Shown in pieces: positions 35,779 through 43,882 of a stretch of 64,000 nucleotides of DNA (position 1 is the stretch's first letter; the number at the start of each line of letters is the position of its first letter). Source of the DNA: an uncultured Bacilli bacterium (GTDB lineage Bacteria > Bacillota_I > Bacilli_A > RF39 > UBA660); assembly GCA_934100165.1 (NCBI GenBank), contig CAKOPN010000001.1, positions 225,792 to 289,791 on the forward strand. Reading direction: 5' to 3'. The translations under genes and the position numbers were made by a program. The notes under the pieces were generated by a model that ran no database searches, was not told where the DNA came from, and saw only the letters and a list, made by a program, of their open reading frames with translations.

Positions 35779-36195
35779 TTATTTAATAACTCTATCTAAA
35801 TATGACTGTAATATAATCGTAGCCGCAAGACTATCTACTACTTTTTTTCTTTTTTTTCTAGATGTATTTCCTTTAATCAAAACATCAGTTGCTTCTTTAG
35901 TAGTAAGTCTTTCATCAACAAGAATAACTTCCTTATCTATTTTTTCTTCTAGCATTTCCTTAAACTTATAAGAAAGTTCTCCTTTGGGCCCAATTGTATT
36001 ATTCATATTTTTAGGTAATCCCAAAACTATTTTTTCTATTTTTTCATCGCTTACTATTTTTTTTATATCTTCTACTAATTTTTCATATTCTTCATTGTGT
36101 TCAATTACTTTATATGCTGATGCAATTATACCATTAGGATCCGAAATACTAACCCCTAGTCTTCTACTTCCTAAATCTAATCCTAAATATCTCAT
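35779..36195 (-). CDS. ruvX: Putative Holliday-junction resolvase / pre-16S rRNA nuclease (YqgF/RuvX)
   Basis: A 138-residue RNase H-fold nuclease. The DLGSRRLGVSISDP motif at the N-terminus holds the first catalytic Asp, LVLGLPKNMN-type sequence (IVLGLPKNMNNTIG) lies in the middle, VDERLTT has the second acidic site, and the third Asp is in KKVVDSLAATIIL. YqgF family members process the 5' end of 16S rRNA in Escherichia coli; the resolvase role is less certain. Its start overlaps the end of ireB by 4 bases. Confidence 0.94.
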   Translation of the reverse strand: MRYLGLDLGSRRLGVSISDPNGIIASAYKVIEHNEEYEKLVEDIKKIVSDEKIEKIVLGLPKNMNNTIGPKGELSYKFKEMLEEKIDKEVILVDERLTTKEATDVLIKGNTSRKKRKKVVDSLAATIILQSYLDRVIK

Positions 36196-36473
36196 AGTCT
36201 TTCCAAATAATCTTTCAAAATAACTTCTATTATTGTACTACGTTCAATGTTAGTGATTTTATTTCTTGCATCTTTATACGAAGATATGTATCCAGGATCT
36301 CCACTCATCATGTAACCGACTAATTGGTTTATTTCGTTGTATCCTTTTTCTCTAAGTGCTTCACATACCTCTTTAATTGTTGTTCTAACAAGTGATGATT
36401 CAAATTTATCTAAAGAATATAATGTAGTTTTCGATGTGTTATCGATATTTTCATTCATATCAGATTTATTCAC
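36192..36473 (-). CDS. ireB: IreB family regulatory phosphoprotein (UPF0297, YrzL-like)
   Basis: A 93-residue protein with the IreB core EALREKGYNEINQLVGYMMSGDP (quoted as REKGYNEINQLVGYMMSGDP) and a threonine-rich N-terminus (NTSKTTLYS) in the position where the enterococcal protein is phosphorylated by IreK. Start is a GTG at 36473 with AGGAG five bases upstream. IreB controls cephalosporin resistance in Enterococcus and is dephosphorylated by IreP. Homologues of both kinase and phosphatase lie 5-7 kb away (prkC, stp). It heads the ruvX-mltG-trmR-trhP operon. Confidence 0.93.
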   Translation of the reverse strand: MNKSDMNENIDNTSKTTLYSLDKFESSLVRTTIKEVCEALREKGYNEINQLVGYMMSGDPGYISSYKDARNKITNIERSTIIEVILKDYLERL

Positions 36474-36492
36474 CCCTACTCCTTATAGGACA

Positions 36493-36521
36493 ATTTTATC
36501 ATTTATTAAAAAAGTTATCAA
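36493..36521 (-). promoter_or_regulatory. Promoter of the ireB-ruvX-mltG-trmR-trhP operon
   Basis: TTGATA-17 bases-TAAAAT with an extended TG on the minus strand. Its -35 box overlaps the stop codon of the rhomboid gene, so the operon has its own start despite the small gap. Confidence 0.8.
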
Positions 36522-37666
36522 CTATAATTAACATAATTAAAAGCAAAGAATAAAAGTATTGCAATAAAAAGTATTGATATGATAGTACCATTTATTTGAT
36601 CAAATTTGCTACTTTTATACTTTATACCAACTGCACTAGTTGAAACAACTCCTCCGATTAGCCCTCCAATGTGTGCAAAATTATCAATTTGTCCGCCTGA
36701 AGTAAATCCTATAAGTAAATTTATAACAATTATAGGTATTATTTGGCTTTTTAAAACTCCACCTAAATAAACTCTATAATGATATCCAAAATACACCATA
36801 GAACCTAGAAGTCCAAATATTGCACCACTTGCACCTATTGATGCTCCATTATTAAGTATTATTGAAAGTAAACTTCCAGAAAGTGCACTAAAGAAGTACA
36901 CAAATGTATATTTTGTTTTTCCTAAGAAGCTCTCCATCTGGCTTCCTATTACATATAGGGCATACATATTAAATAAGAAATGAAAAATATCTCCATGTAA
37001 AAATGTTCCAGTAATAAGTCTATAAAACTCATGATTTATAACAATGCTTGGTCCATAAACTGCATATTCATTTACGAATAAATCATATTGATTAAATAAA
37101 AACATTATTATGAACACAAGTAAATTTATACCTATAAGTGTATATGTTACATATGGTATTTTAGGTTTAAATACTTCATCTACTTTAACTGCATCATCTT
37201 TGTTTTTCTTATTTATATCTGCCGTTATCTTCATAAAAAGTTGAAAACCTTCTTCGGTAAACTTCATTTTCTCATCTATATCAGGAAAAACATCATATAT
37301 AAATCTATATTTATTTAAATCATTTTCATCATACAAAGAAACACAATCTATATTTTTAACATTTTCAACATCAACATCATCGTCAACATCAGTAAAAATA
37401 CTTAAAACTTTTATATTTAAAGAAAATGTTTTTTTCTTAATTTGCTTCAATACTCTTTTTGTTCTGCGAAGATCAAAATCAAGTTGTTCATCATTATGAA
37501 TATGATTTGATACAATTCTAACAACTTTATAGTCACTTTTTAAGTTTTCTAGCCAAATTTCATCTTCAGCACCTTGTAGAATAATTGGATTATAATTTTT
37601 CTCAGTTATAAAATAATGAAGAAGTTTCATTGCTATCGTGTTTTTTCTATCTAATGACTCTTGCAA
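36518..37666 (-). CDS. Rhomboid family intramembrane serine protease, GluP/YqgP-like
   Basis: Has a cytoplasmic N-terminal domain of about 165 residues and then a rhomboid core of at least six helices. The catalytic serine is in GASGAIFGLLGS and the histidine in NFAHIGGLIGG; ALYVIGSQMES and FLHGDIFHFLFNMYAL (the HxxxN oxyanion region) are also typical. The layout is that of YqgP/GluP, which clears membrane proteins such as metal transporters. I start it at a TTG (37666) with AAGGAG eight bases upstream, giving 382 residues. The upstream gap carries an extended -10 promoter. Confidence 0.92.
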   Translation of the reverse strand: MQESLDRKNTIAMKLLHYFITEKNYNPIILQGAEDEIWLENLKSDYKVVRIVSNHIHNDEQLDFDLRRTKRVLKQIKKKTFSLNIKVLSIFTDVDDDVDVENVKNIDCVSLYDENDLNKYRFIYDVFPDIDEKMKFTEEGFQLFMKITADINKKNKDDAVKVDEVFKPKIPYVTYTLIGINLLVFIIMFLFNQYDLFVNEYAVYGPSIVINHEFYRLITGTFLHGDIFHFLFNMYALYVIGSQMESFLGKTKYTFVYFFSALSGSLLSIILNNGASIGASGAIFGLLGSMVYFGYHYRVYLGGVLKSQIIPIIVINLLIGFTSGGQIDNFAHIGGLIGGVVSTSAVGIKYKSSKFDQINGTIISILFIAILLFFAFNYVNYS

Positions 37667-37707
37667 TCTAATCACTCCTTGTAAATTTCTCAATAATAAC
37701 AATATAC

Positions 37708-37716
37708 ATTATATCA
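37708..37716 (-). promoter_or_regulatory. Extended -10 promoter of the rhomboid gene
   Basis: TGATATAAT on the minus strand about 40 bases before the TTG start; no clear -35 box. Confidence 0.5.
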
Positions 37717-37742
37717 TAAAATAAAGAAAGAGGTAGAAAATT

Positions 37743-38192
37743 ATGAAATATGTAATTTTTTTCATTTTTTCTTTTTTTATTCTTTTCACAAACTTAAAAA
37801 TAATTAAAGAAAGTTATAAATTTATTACTCCTATCTTCTTAGTAAATCCATATGTATATAAGATCATTAGTATATTTATTTTCTTATTGTTAACAGCCAT
37901 TATATTTAATGAACTTAAGAAAATTAACTTTGATATTTCTTTTATGACTAGAAAATTTCTTAGCATAATTATTATGAATATTATTTGTTACACACTTTAT
38001 AATATTTTCACATTTCTAATTACCTCATCCTTTCTATCATTTCTTGCAAAATCTTTTGGATTCATATTTTCTATCTATTTAAATGGTGAACTATATCAAA
38101 ATAAAATAAGTACTAAAGTAAATTCCCTATACATTATTTGGTCCTTTTACTTAGTACTTGCTAGTATATCTATATTCTTTTTAAATTCCTAA
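37743..38192 (+). CDS. Polytopic membrane protein of unknown function
   Basis: A 149-residue protein that is mostly hydrophobic, with about four to five helices (residues 2-17, 30-55, 70-90, 92-112 and 128-147) separated by short basic loops. GAGGT sits eight bases before the ATG. It lies alone on the plus strand, divergent from the rhomboid gene, and its 3' end overlaps the convergent rluD-like gene by 12 bases. I recognise no family and no conserved polar residues that suggest catalysis or transport. Confidence 0.65.
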   Translation: MKYVIFFIFSFFILFTNLKIIKESYKFITPIFLVNPYVYKIISIFIFLLLTAIIFNELKKINFDISFMTRKFLSIIIMNIICYTLYNIFTFLITSSFLSFLAKSFGFIFSIYLNGELYQNKISTKVNSLYIIWSFYLVLASISIFFLNS

Positions 38193-39050
38193 AAATTCTT
38201 TAAATTCTAAAGGCATATCTGTTTCAAAATATATTTCTTTTTTAGTAATCGGATGAATAAATCTTATACTTTTTGAATGGAGATATTGGCCATATTCTGT
38301 AGTGTTTTTACTTCTTCCATACACAGGATCATTTACTATCGGATAGCCAATATAAGCCATATGTACTCTTATTTGATGAGTTCTACCAGTTTCAAGTGTA
38401 CATTCAATAAGTGTATATTTACTAAAACGTTCTAAAACTCTAAAATGGGTTATTGAGTCTTTACCATTCACACTAGTAACAGCCATCTTTTGTCTATTGT
38501 TTATATCTCTTCCTATTGGAGCATCAATCGTTCCAGTCTCATGAGGAATAACACCTTCAACAATAGCAATATATTTTCTTTCTACTTCTTTGTTTTTTAT
38601 CATTTCACTTAAAAGTTCGTGTGTCTTTTCATCTTTTGCTACAACCATAAGGCCAGAAGTATCTTTATCGATTCTATGAACGATACCAGGTCTATATTTT
38701 TCACTTCCACCTTTTAAATCAAATCTATATAAAAGAGCATTTACTAAAGTTCCTGAATAGTTACCTGCAGCAGGATGTACAACCATACCACTTTTTTTAT
38801 TAACTATAAGTAAATAGTCATCTTCATATACTATATCAAGAGGTATATTTTCTTTCTCAACTGTTATTTCGTAGTTAAGATCATCATTTACTTCTATATC
38901 ATTTTCATAGTCAACTAAAAAACTTGCAGAAACAGTCTTACCATCTACCAAAACTTTACCTTCAGATATAAGCTTTTGAATCTTACTACGTGATACATCC
39001 ATTTTTTTAGCTAGAAATTGATCTAATCTTTCTTTACCTTTTTTTTCCAT
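38181..39050 (-). CDS. RluA/RluD family pseudouridine synthase
   Basis: A 289-residue RNA pseudouridine synthase with an N-terminal S4 RNA-binding domain (RLDQFLAKKMDVSRSKIQKL) and the RluA catalytic motif HRIDKDTSGLMVVAK around residue 137, with its catalytic Asp. RTHQIRVHMAYIGYPIVNDP near residue 225 is also canonical. The S4-containing form that follows lspA corresponds to Bacillus subtilis YlyB and to RluD, which modifies helix 69 of 23S rRNA. It overlaps lspA by 17 bases. Exact target sites cannot be told from sequence. Confidence 0.93.
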   Translation of the reverse strand: MEKKGKERLDQFLAKKMDVSRSKIQKLISEGKVLVDGKTVSASFLVDYENDIEVNDDLNYEITVEKENIPLDIVYEDDYLLIVNKKSGMVVHPAAGNYSGTLVNALLYRFDLKGGSEKYRPGIVHRIDKDTSGLMVVAKDEKTHELLSEMIKNKEVERKYIAIVEGVIPHETGTIDAPIGRDINNRQKMAVTSVNGKDSITHFRVLERFSKYTLIECTLETGRTHQIRVHMAYIGYPIVNDPVYGRSKNTTEYGQYLHSKSIRFIHPITKKEIYFETDMPLEFKEFLGI

Positions 39051-39504
39051 TTTTACACCACCCTACAAAATAAAATAGTACAATTAGTATAATAGATACT
39101 ACTATAAAAACATCTGCAATATTGAAAATTGGATAGTTATAATTAAATATCTTAAAACTTAAAAAGTCAACTACATAACCTCTTAATAATCTATCAAGTA
39201 AATTTCCAATAATACCACCTAACAAAGCACCATAGCAAAATTGTAAAAACTTGTCCATATTTTTTTCTTCCTCAATAAACTTAATGAGAAAGAAAAGAAA
39301 AACAGCACTTAAAATAGCTATAATTATTGTCTTATCATCAAACATTCCCCATGCTGCACCAGTATTTCTTATGTAAATCAACTTGAAAAAATTATCAATT
39401 ATTGTAATTGAATGATTAAGTGCAATATATTTTATTACTAAAAACTTACTCAACTGATCAATAATTAAAGCAATTATTAACGCTATATATGTACGATATT
39501 TCAC
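39034..39504 (-). CDS. lspA: Lipoprotein signal peptidase (signal peptidase II)
   Basis: Cleaves prolipoprotein signal peptides ahead of the lipid-modified cysteine. Four membrane helices are visible, with DQLSKFLVIKY near the start, NTGAAWGMFDDK, GNLLDRLLRGYVVDFLSF with the first catalytic Asp region and FNIADVFIVV with the second. I choose a GTG start at 39504 (MKYRTYIALII, 156 residues) preceded by GGTGAT, giving the usual N-terminus; a TTG ten codons upstream is possible but lacks a site. At least one lipoprotein substrate is encoded in the window, at 54097. Confidence 0.93.
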   Translation of the reverse strand: MKYRTYIALIIALIIDQLSKFLVIKYIALNHSITIIDNFFKLIYIRNTGAAWGMFDDKTIIIAILSAVFLFFLIKFIEEEKNMDKFLQFCYGALLGGIIGNLLDRLLRGYVVDFLSFKIFNYNYPIFNIADVFIVVSIILIVLFYFVGWCKNGKKR

Positions 39505-39542
39505 ATCTATCACCATAGTTATTTTATCAAACAAACGAACAA

Positions 39543-39776
39543 TTATAAAGTAATATTTACTAAAATAACATCTTCTCCTATTTTTTCAATGCTTTTCCAA
39601 CCTATTTCTGTATCAACTTTTCCCTTAGCAAAAGAAAAGAAATTTTTATTTGGTTCAATAACCAAAGATTCTATACCACCACTTACCTCGTCTATTTTAA
39701 CATCTATAATGTTACCTATGTTTTTACCATCTTGTACATTAACAATATATTTAGTTTGTAAATCAGATAATCTCAT
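39543..39776 (-). CDS. YlmC/YmxH family PRC-barrel protein
   Basis: A 77-residue PRC-barrel protein matching the YlmC/YmxH group: MRLSDLQTKYIVNVQDGKNIG, then VKIDEVSGGIESLVI and GWKSIEKIGEDVILV (each quoted in part). Such proteins are widespread in Firmicutes and often named for sporulation, but the role is unclear. GTGGAGG precedes the ATG. It starts a minus-strand group with lspA and the pseudouridine synthase gene. Its presence hints at a sporulating ancestry but does not prove sporulation. Confidence 0.88.
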   Translation of the reverse strand: MRLSDLQTKYIVNVQDGKNIGNIIDVKIDEVSGGIESLVIEPNKNFFSFAKGKVDTEIGWKSIEKIGEDVILVNITL

Positions 39777-39822
39777 AATACCTCCACTACTAAAATATAT
39801 GAAAATTATTTAAAACGTTGCA

Positions 39823-39854
39823 GAAAAAAAGAGTAAATATTTATTCTTTACTCT
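39823..39854 (-). terminator. Terminator of the rlmN-stp-prkC-rsgA-rpe operon
   Basis: An 8-bp stem (AGAGTAAA/TTTACTCT) starts inside the last codons of rpe and is followed by seven Ts on the minus strand. Confidence 0.85.
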
Positions 39855-40500
39855 TAAGTAAGTTAACTTTATCATTTATTCCTTCAATTGTCTCTCCAGA
39901 AAGAACATATGAACCACTAACTAATATGTCTGCAAAATATGCTCTTGAGATAGTTTTATCATTAACACCACCATCTACTTCTATTTTAACATTTAACCTT
40001 TTACTAACCAAAATTTTCTTAAGTTTTAAAATCTTTTTAGTAGTACCATCAATAAATTCTTGACCACCTTTACCAGGATGTACACTCATTATAAGTATTA
40101 AATCAACTTTAGATAAATACGGAATAATAAGAGAAATATCAGTTTCTGGATTAACAGCAAGACCACATTTTATGCCATATTCTTTTATTAAATCCAAATA
40201 TTTATCAACTTTCTCAAGTTCTGAATGAACTGTTATATACTCTGTATTAAGTGCTGCATAATAGTTAATATCTTTAAGTGGATTTTTAACCATTAAATGC
40301 ACATCTAATCTTTTTGTAAGTACATTTGACATTTTATACAAGGTTTTAAATGGATTATTTTTATTTCTAACAAACTTACCATCCATTACATCAATATGTA
40401 TATAGTCAACTGATGGTAAACTATTTAATTTAATTAGGTCACTTTCTAAATTTTTACTACTTAAAACTGACACTGATACCTTTTTTGTTAATTTTTTCAT
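39841..40500 (-). CDS. rpe: Ribulose-phosphate 3-epimerase
   Basis: Interconverts ribulose-5-phosphate and xylulose-5-phosphate in the pentose phosphate pathway. The 219-residue TIM-barrel protein has the metal-binding motifs VDYIHIDVMDGKFV, LDVHLMV, ILIMSVHPGKGGQEFI and IEVDGGV in order. The N-terminus is slightly divergent (VSVSVLSSKNLE in place of a typical IAPSILSAD). It is the last gene of a five-gene operon after rsgA, the same order as rsgA-rpe in other Firmicutes. Confidence 0.95.
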   Translation of the reverse strand: MKKLTKKVSVSVLSSKNLESDLIKLNSLPSVDYIHIDVMDGKFVRNKNNPFKTLYKMSNVLTKRLDVHLMVKNPLKDINYYAALNTEYITVHSELEKVDKYLDLIKEYGIKCGLAVNPETDISLIIPYLSKVDLILIMSVHPGKGGQEFIDGTTKKILKLKKILVSKRLNVKIEVDGGVNDKTISRAYFADILVSGSYVLSGETIEGINDKVNLLKSKE

Positions 40501-40520
40501 ATGTATTATTCCTTCCTTTA

Positions 40521-41357
40521 TCAGTACTTTTCTCTTTTTAAGAACTTAAGATAATTTTCATATCTGCTCTTAAGTATCTCTCCATTTAAAACTTTTTGTT
40601 TCACCATGCATTCATCAACACTTTCCTTAGTATGCATACAGTCTTTATACTTACATTCACAATTTCTAAATTCACGAAATGCCATCATAATTTCTTCTTC
40701 AGTATAAACACTTAAATCAATACTAGAAAAACCAGGTGTATCAACAAGCTTTCCTCCAAAAAGATTTACAAGTTCAACATGCCTAGTTGTGTGCTTTCCC
40801 CTTCCAAGTGCTATAGAAACATCACCAACATCAAAGTTAAGACTTTCATCTAATTTATTGAAAAGTGTTGATTTACCTGCCCCAGTTTGACCAGTAAATA
40901 CTGTTGTTTTATTCTTAAAAATTTTCTTTAATTCATCAAGCTCTGTATTGTAATAAACTTTATACCCAATTTTTTCATAATAAGAAAGTATATTTCTATA
41001 CTCTTCTTTTTCTTTATCACTAATTAAATCTTCTTTTGTAATACATATAATTGGTTCTATTTTATTTATTTCCATTATAAGTATAAGTTTATCAAGTAAA
41101 TTAGTAGAAAACATTGGTGTTTTTAAACTTGTAACGATAAGGCCCTGATCTATGTTAGATACAAGTGGCCTTATCAAAAAGTTTTTTCTAGGCAAAATAT
41201 CAAGAATATAGTTTTGATCACTTATTATGCAAAAGTCGCCTACAACAGGAGTTATTCTTTTATTTCTAAAAAGTCCTCTACTCTTGCACTCATAAACTTT
41301 GTCATCAACACTAACAAAATATAAATTACTTATTATCTTAATAATTTGTCCTTTCAT
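40521..41357 (-). CDS. rsgA: Ribosome small-subunit GTPase RsgA
   Basis: A late 30S assembly GTPase. The 278-residue protein has an N-terminal OB-fold (about 1-65), then circularly permuted G motifs: TKED (G4) comes before GQTGAGKSTLFNK (G1), DTPGFSS (G3) follows, and the C-terminal zinc-finger-like region has CECKYKDCMHTKE. A TTRHVEL switch segment is present. It lies between prkC and rpe in the conserved order. In Bacillus subtilis and Staphylococcus RsgA is a phosphorylation target of the PASTA kinase, here encoded just upstream. Confidence 0.96.
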   Translation of the reverse strand: MKGQIIKIISNLYFVSVDDKVYECKSRGLFRNKRITPVVGDFCIISDQNYILDILPRKNFLIRPLVSNIDQGLIVTSLKTPMFSTNLLDKLILIMEINKIEPIICITKEDLISDKEKEEYRNILSYYEKIGYKVYYNTELDELKKIFKNKTTVFTGQTGAGKSTLFNKLDESLNFDVGDVSIALGRGKHTTRHVELVNLFGGKLVDTPGFSSIDLSVYTEEEIMMAFREFRNCECKYKDCMHTKESVDECMVKQKVLNGEILKSRYENYLKFLKREKY

Positions 41358-41366
41358 AATGCCCCC

Positions 41367-43142
41367 TTATTGGTTTTCATCTGTAGTATTTTCACCATCA
41401 CCATTGTTATCATCTTTTGAATCACTACCATCATCTGGTTTAATATCATCAGGAACCTTAGTAACTGTAATAGTTAACGATGCTCCTTCAACTATTTTAC
41501 CAGTTCTTGACTGTTTAATAATTGTACCTACTGGATATTCAGTAGAAATTACTGTATCAATATTTAATTTAAGGCTATATTTTTCAGCAAATTCAGTAAC
41601 TTCTTCAATAGACCATCCTTCAGTAACAAAATCAGGATATTGATCATAACCATTAGGAATATAAAGTGTTATTTTAGCAGGATTATTTTCATCAATCGTA
41701 ATTTCAGTACCAGCTTTTACGCTTTGACCAATTATAAGCTGAATATCCATTCCATCAGTAATTTCAACATCTTGTTTTTCAATAGTAACTTTCATCTTAT
41801 AAAGTTTTTCCAAAGTAGTTTGTACTTCTATATAATTTTTACCAGTGTAATCTTCTATAATGTAAGTATCATTCTTACCAAGCGATTCCATTAACGTAAT
41901 AGTAGTACCCTTTGGTCTTGTTCTTCCTATCTCAGGATCTGTTCCAAAAACTTTTCCTTCATCATAGGTATCATTATATTCTTTAATAGTTTCATTTGCT
42001 ACTTTAAATCCTACATTTGTAAGAGCTTTTTCTGCTTGTTCAACCGTAAGATTAGTAACATCTGGTATTTTAATATTTTCACTTCCACTAAGGCTTGTGC
42101 AGACCACTATTACCGCTCCCACTGCGCCAAGTAAAAAGATAATTATTAAAATCCAAATAACTATATTCATTTTACTTTCTTTTTCTTCCGTTACTTGTAC
42201 AGCAACTTTCTTTTCTTCTTTGTCAGTTGAAGTACTGCTATCTTTTAGATTTATTTCTTTCTCATCTTGTTCATGCTCTGGATATGGATAAACATACTTA
42301 GGTTCATTTATTCTATTTTCATCAAGGGCTGTTTTTAAATCATTATACATTTCCTTAACATCATTATATCTGTTTTTGGGGTTCTTAGCAGTTGACTTCA
42401 AAATAATGTTTTCAAGGCTCTGTGGAAAATTAGGGTTAATTTTTCTAATACTAGGTATAGGATCTTTCATATGTTTAAGTGCTATTTCCACAGCGTTATC
42501 ACCCTTAAATGGTAACTTACCTGTTAATAGTTCATAGAAAAGTATTCCCATTGAATATATATCAGATTTTGTAGTAGATCCTTTTCCACTTGCTTGTTCA
42601 GGAGGTAAATAATGGACTGAACCCATAACAGAATTAGTTTGTGTAAGCTGTGTTGAATTAAGTGCCATTGCTATTCCAAAATCTGTTATTTTTATCTGAC
42701 CATCATCTTTAATCATTATATTTTGAGGTTTTAAATCTCTATGAATTATATAACTATCATGGGCATGAGCAATACCACTTGTAATCTGAAGCATAATATC
42801 TATAACTTCTGACATAGTAAGTGTTCCTCTTTTTTTAAGGAGTTGTTTTAAAGTTCTACCTTCAATATATTCCATGACGATATAATAAGTACCATTGTCT
42901 TCACCGACATCATACATTTCCACAATATTTGGATGTGAAAGCGAAGATGCCGCAATGGCTTCTCTTTGAAATCTTCTTATAAATTTCTCATCGTTTGCCA
43001 AATCTCCCCTTAAAACTTTAATCGCTACTTTTCTTTTTAAAATTGTATCTTCGGCTAAATAAACATTAGCCATACCACCTTCGCCAATACTTTTTATGAT
43101 CTCGTAGCGATCATTTATTTTTTGCCCCTTTGTTATCAACAC
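41367..43142 (-). CDS. prkC: PASTA-domain Ser/Thr protein kinase (PrkC/Stk1/IreK type)
   Basis: A membrane kinase that senses muropeptide or lipid II and controls wall growth. The kinase domain (about 10-275) has glycine-rich IGEGGMANVYLAED, K42, HRDLKPQN with catalytic D136, and DFGIA. A charged linker leads to one transmembrane helix (about 325-348) and three PASTA domains outside (beginning IKIPDVTNLTVEQAEKAL). The C-terminal tail is acidic (DDGSDSKDDNNGDGEN). The GTG start overlaps the stp stop by one base. With stp and ireB nearby, the window encodes a full kinase, phosphatase and substrate set. Confidence 0.96.
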   Translation of the reverse strand: MLITKGQKINDRYEIIKSIGEGGMANVYLAEDTILKRKVAIKVLRGDLANDEKFIRRFQREAIAASSLSHPNIVEMYDVGEDNGTYYIVMEYIEGRTLKQLLKKRGTLTMSEVIDIMLQITSGIAHAHDSYIIHRDLKPQNIMIKDDGQIKITDFGIAMALNSTQLTQTNSVMGSVHYLPPEQASGKGSTTKSDIYSMGILFYELLTGKLPFKGDNAVEIALKHMKDPIPSIRKINPNFPQSLENIILKSTAKNPKNRYNDVKEMYNDLKTALDENRINEPKYVYPYPEHEQDEKEINLKDSSTSTDKEEKKVAVQVTEEKESKMNIVIWILIIIFLLGAVGAVIVVCTSLSGSENIKIPDVTNLTVEQAEKALTNVGFKVANETIKEYNDTYDEGKVFGTDPEIGRTRPKGTTITLMESLGKNDTYIIEDYTGKNYIEVQTTLEKLYKMKVTIEKQDVEITDGMDIQLIIGQSVKAGTEITIDENNPAKITLYIPNGYDQYPDFVTEGWSIEEVTEFAEKYSLKLNIDTVISTEYPVGTIIKQSRTGKIVEGASLTITVTKVPDDIKPDDGSDSKDDNNGDGENTTDENQ

Positions 43143-43882
43143 TAATCACCACTTTCTACAAATTCCATATACGCTACTGATATGTTATCCATTCCCCCGC
43201 GATTATTGCTTTTTCTAATTAGTTTTACAACTTTATCTTCAATCTCTATTTCACTTAATACTACTTTCTCGATTTGTTCTTTATCTAGCATTGAAGTAAG
43301 TCCATCACTACAAAGAAGTATTGCTGAAATATCCATATCACAATCAAATATATCTATATCAATTGGATTATTAGCACCAAGTGCTTTCATCAAAACATTT
43401 TTTTTTGGATGATCTTTTGCTTCCTCGGGAGTAAGCTCTCCCGCTTTCAAAAGTAAATTAACAAGTGTATGGTCATATGTTACTTTATGAAGTGCAGAAT
43501 CTTTAACAACAAAGCCAGATGAATCACCAATATTACCGATTAAGACATAATCTTTAGTAACTATCGCCATAACAAGTGTTGTTCCCATCCCTTTACTCTC
43601 AGGATGTTCATTTGCATACGAGAAAATTAGTTCATTAACTTCTGTAGCCATTTCTCTTATCCAATTAACAGCTTTAGATTTTTCCATATTGCAAAAAGAT
43701 TCATTAAAACATTTGCTAATATGACTTATTGTTATTGAAGATGCTACTTCTCCTGCAGAATGTCCTCCCATTCCATCAGCTACAGCCATTAAATAGTCAC
43801 CACTTTGATTTTTAGTTATTATAACGCTATCTTCATTATGGCTTCTAACTTTACCAGCATCTGTTAAATAAAATGTTTTCAT
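43142..43882 (-). CDS. stp: PP2C-type Ser/Thr phosphatase (Stp/PrpC/IreP)
   Basis: Counteracts the PASTA kinase. The 246-residue PPM-family phosphatase has the metal-binding motifs in order: TDAGKVRSHNEDSV, VADGMGGHSAGEVAS, GTTLVMA, LIGNIGDSSGFV, LCSDGLTSML and NRGGMDNISVAYM. Length is standard. Its start overlaps the rlmN stop by 4 bases and its stop overlaps prkC by one base, the conserved rlmN-stp-prkC order. Identification is secure. Confidence 0.96.
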   Translation of the reverse strand: MKTFYLTDAGKVRSHNEDSVIITKNQSGDYLMAVADGMGGHSAGEVASSITISHISKCFNESFCNMEKSKAVNWIREMATEVNELIFSYANEHPESKGMGTTLVMAIVTKDYVLIGNIGDSSGFVVKDSALHKVTYDHTLVNLLLKAGELTPEEAKDHPKKNVLMKALGANNPIDIDIFDCDMDISAILLCSDGLTSMLDKEQIEKVVLSEIEIEDKVVKLIRKSNNRGGMDNISVAYMEFVESGD

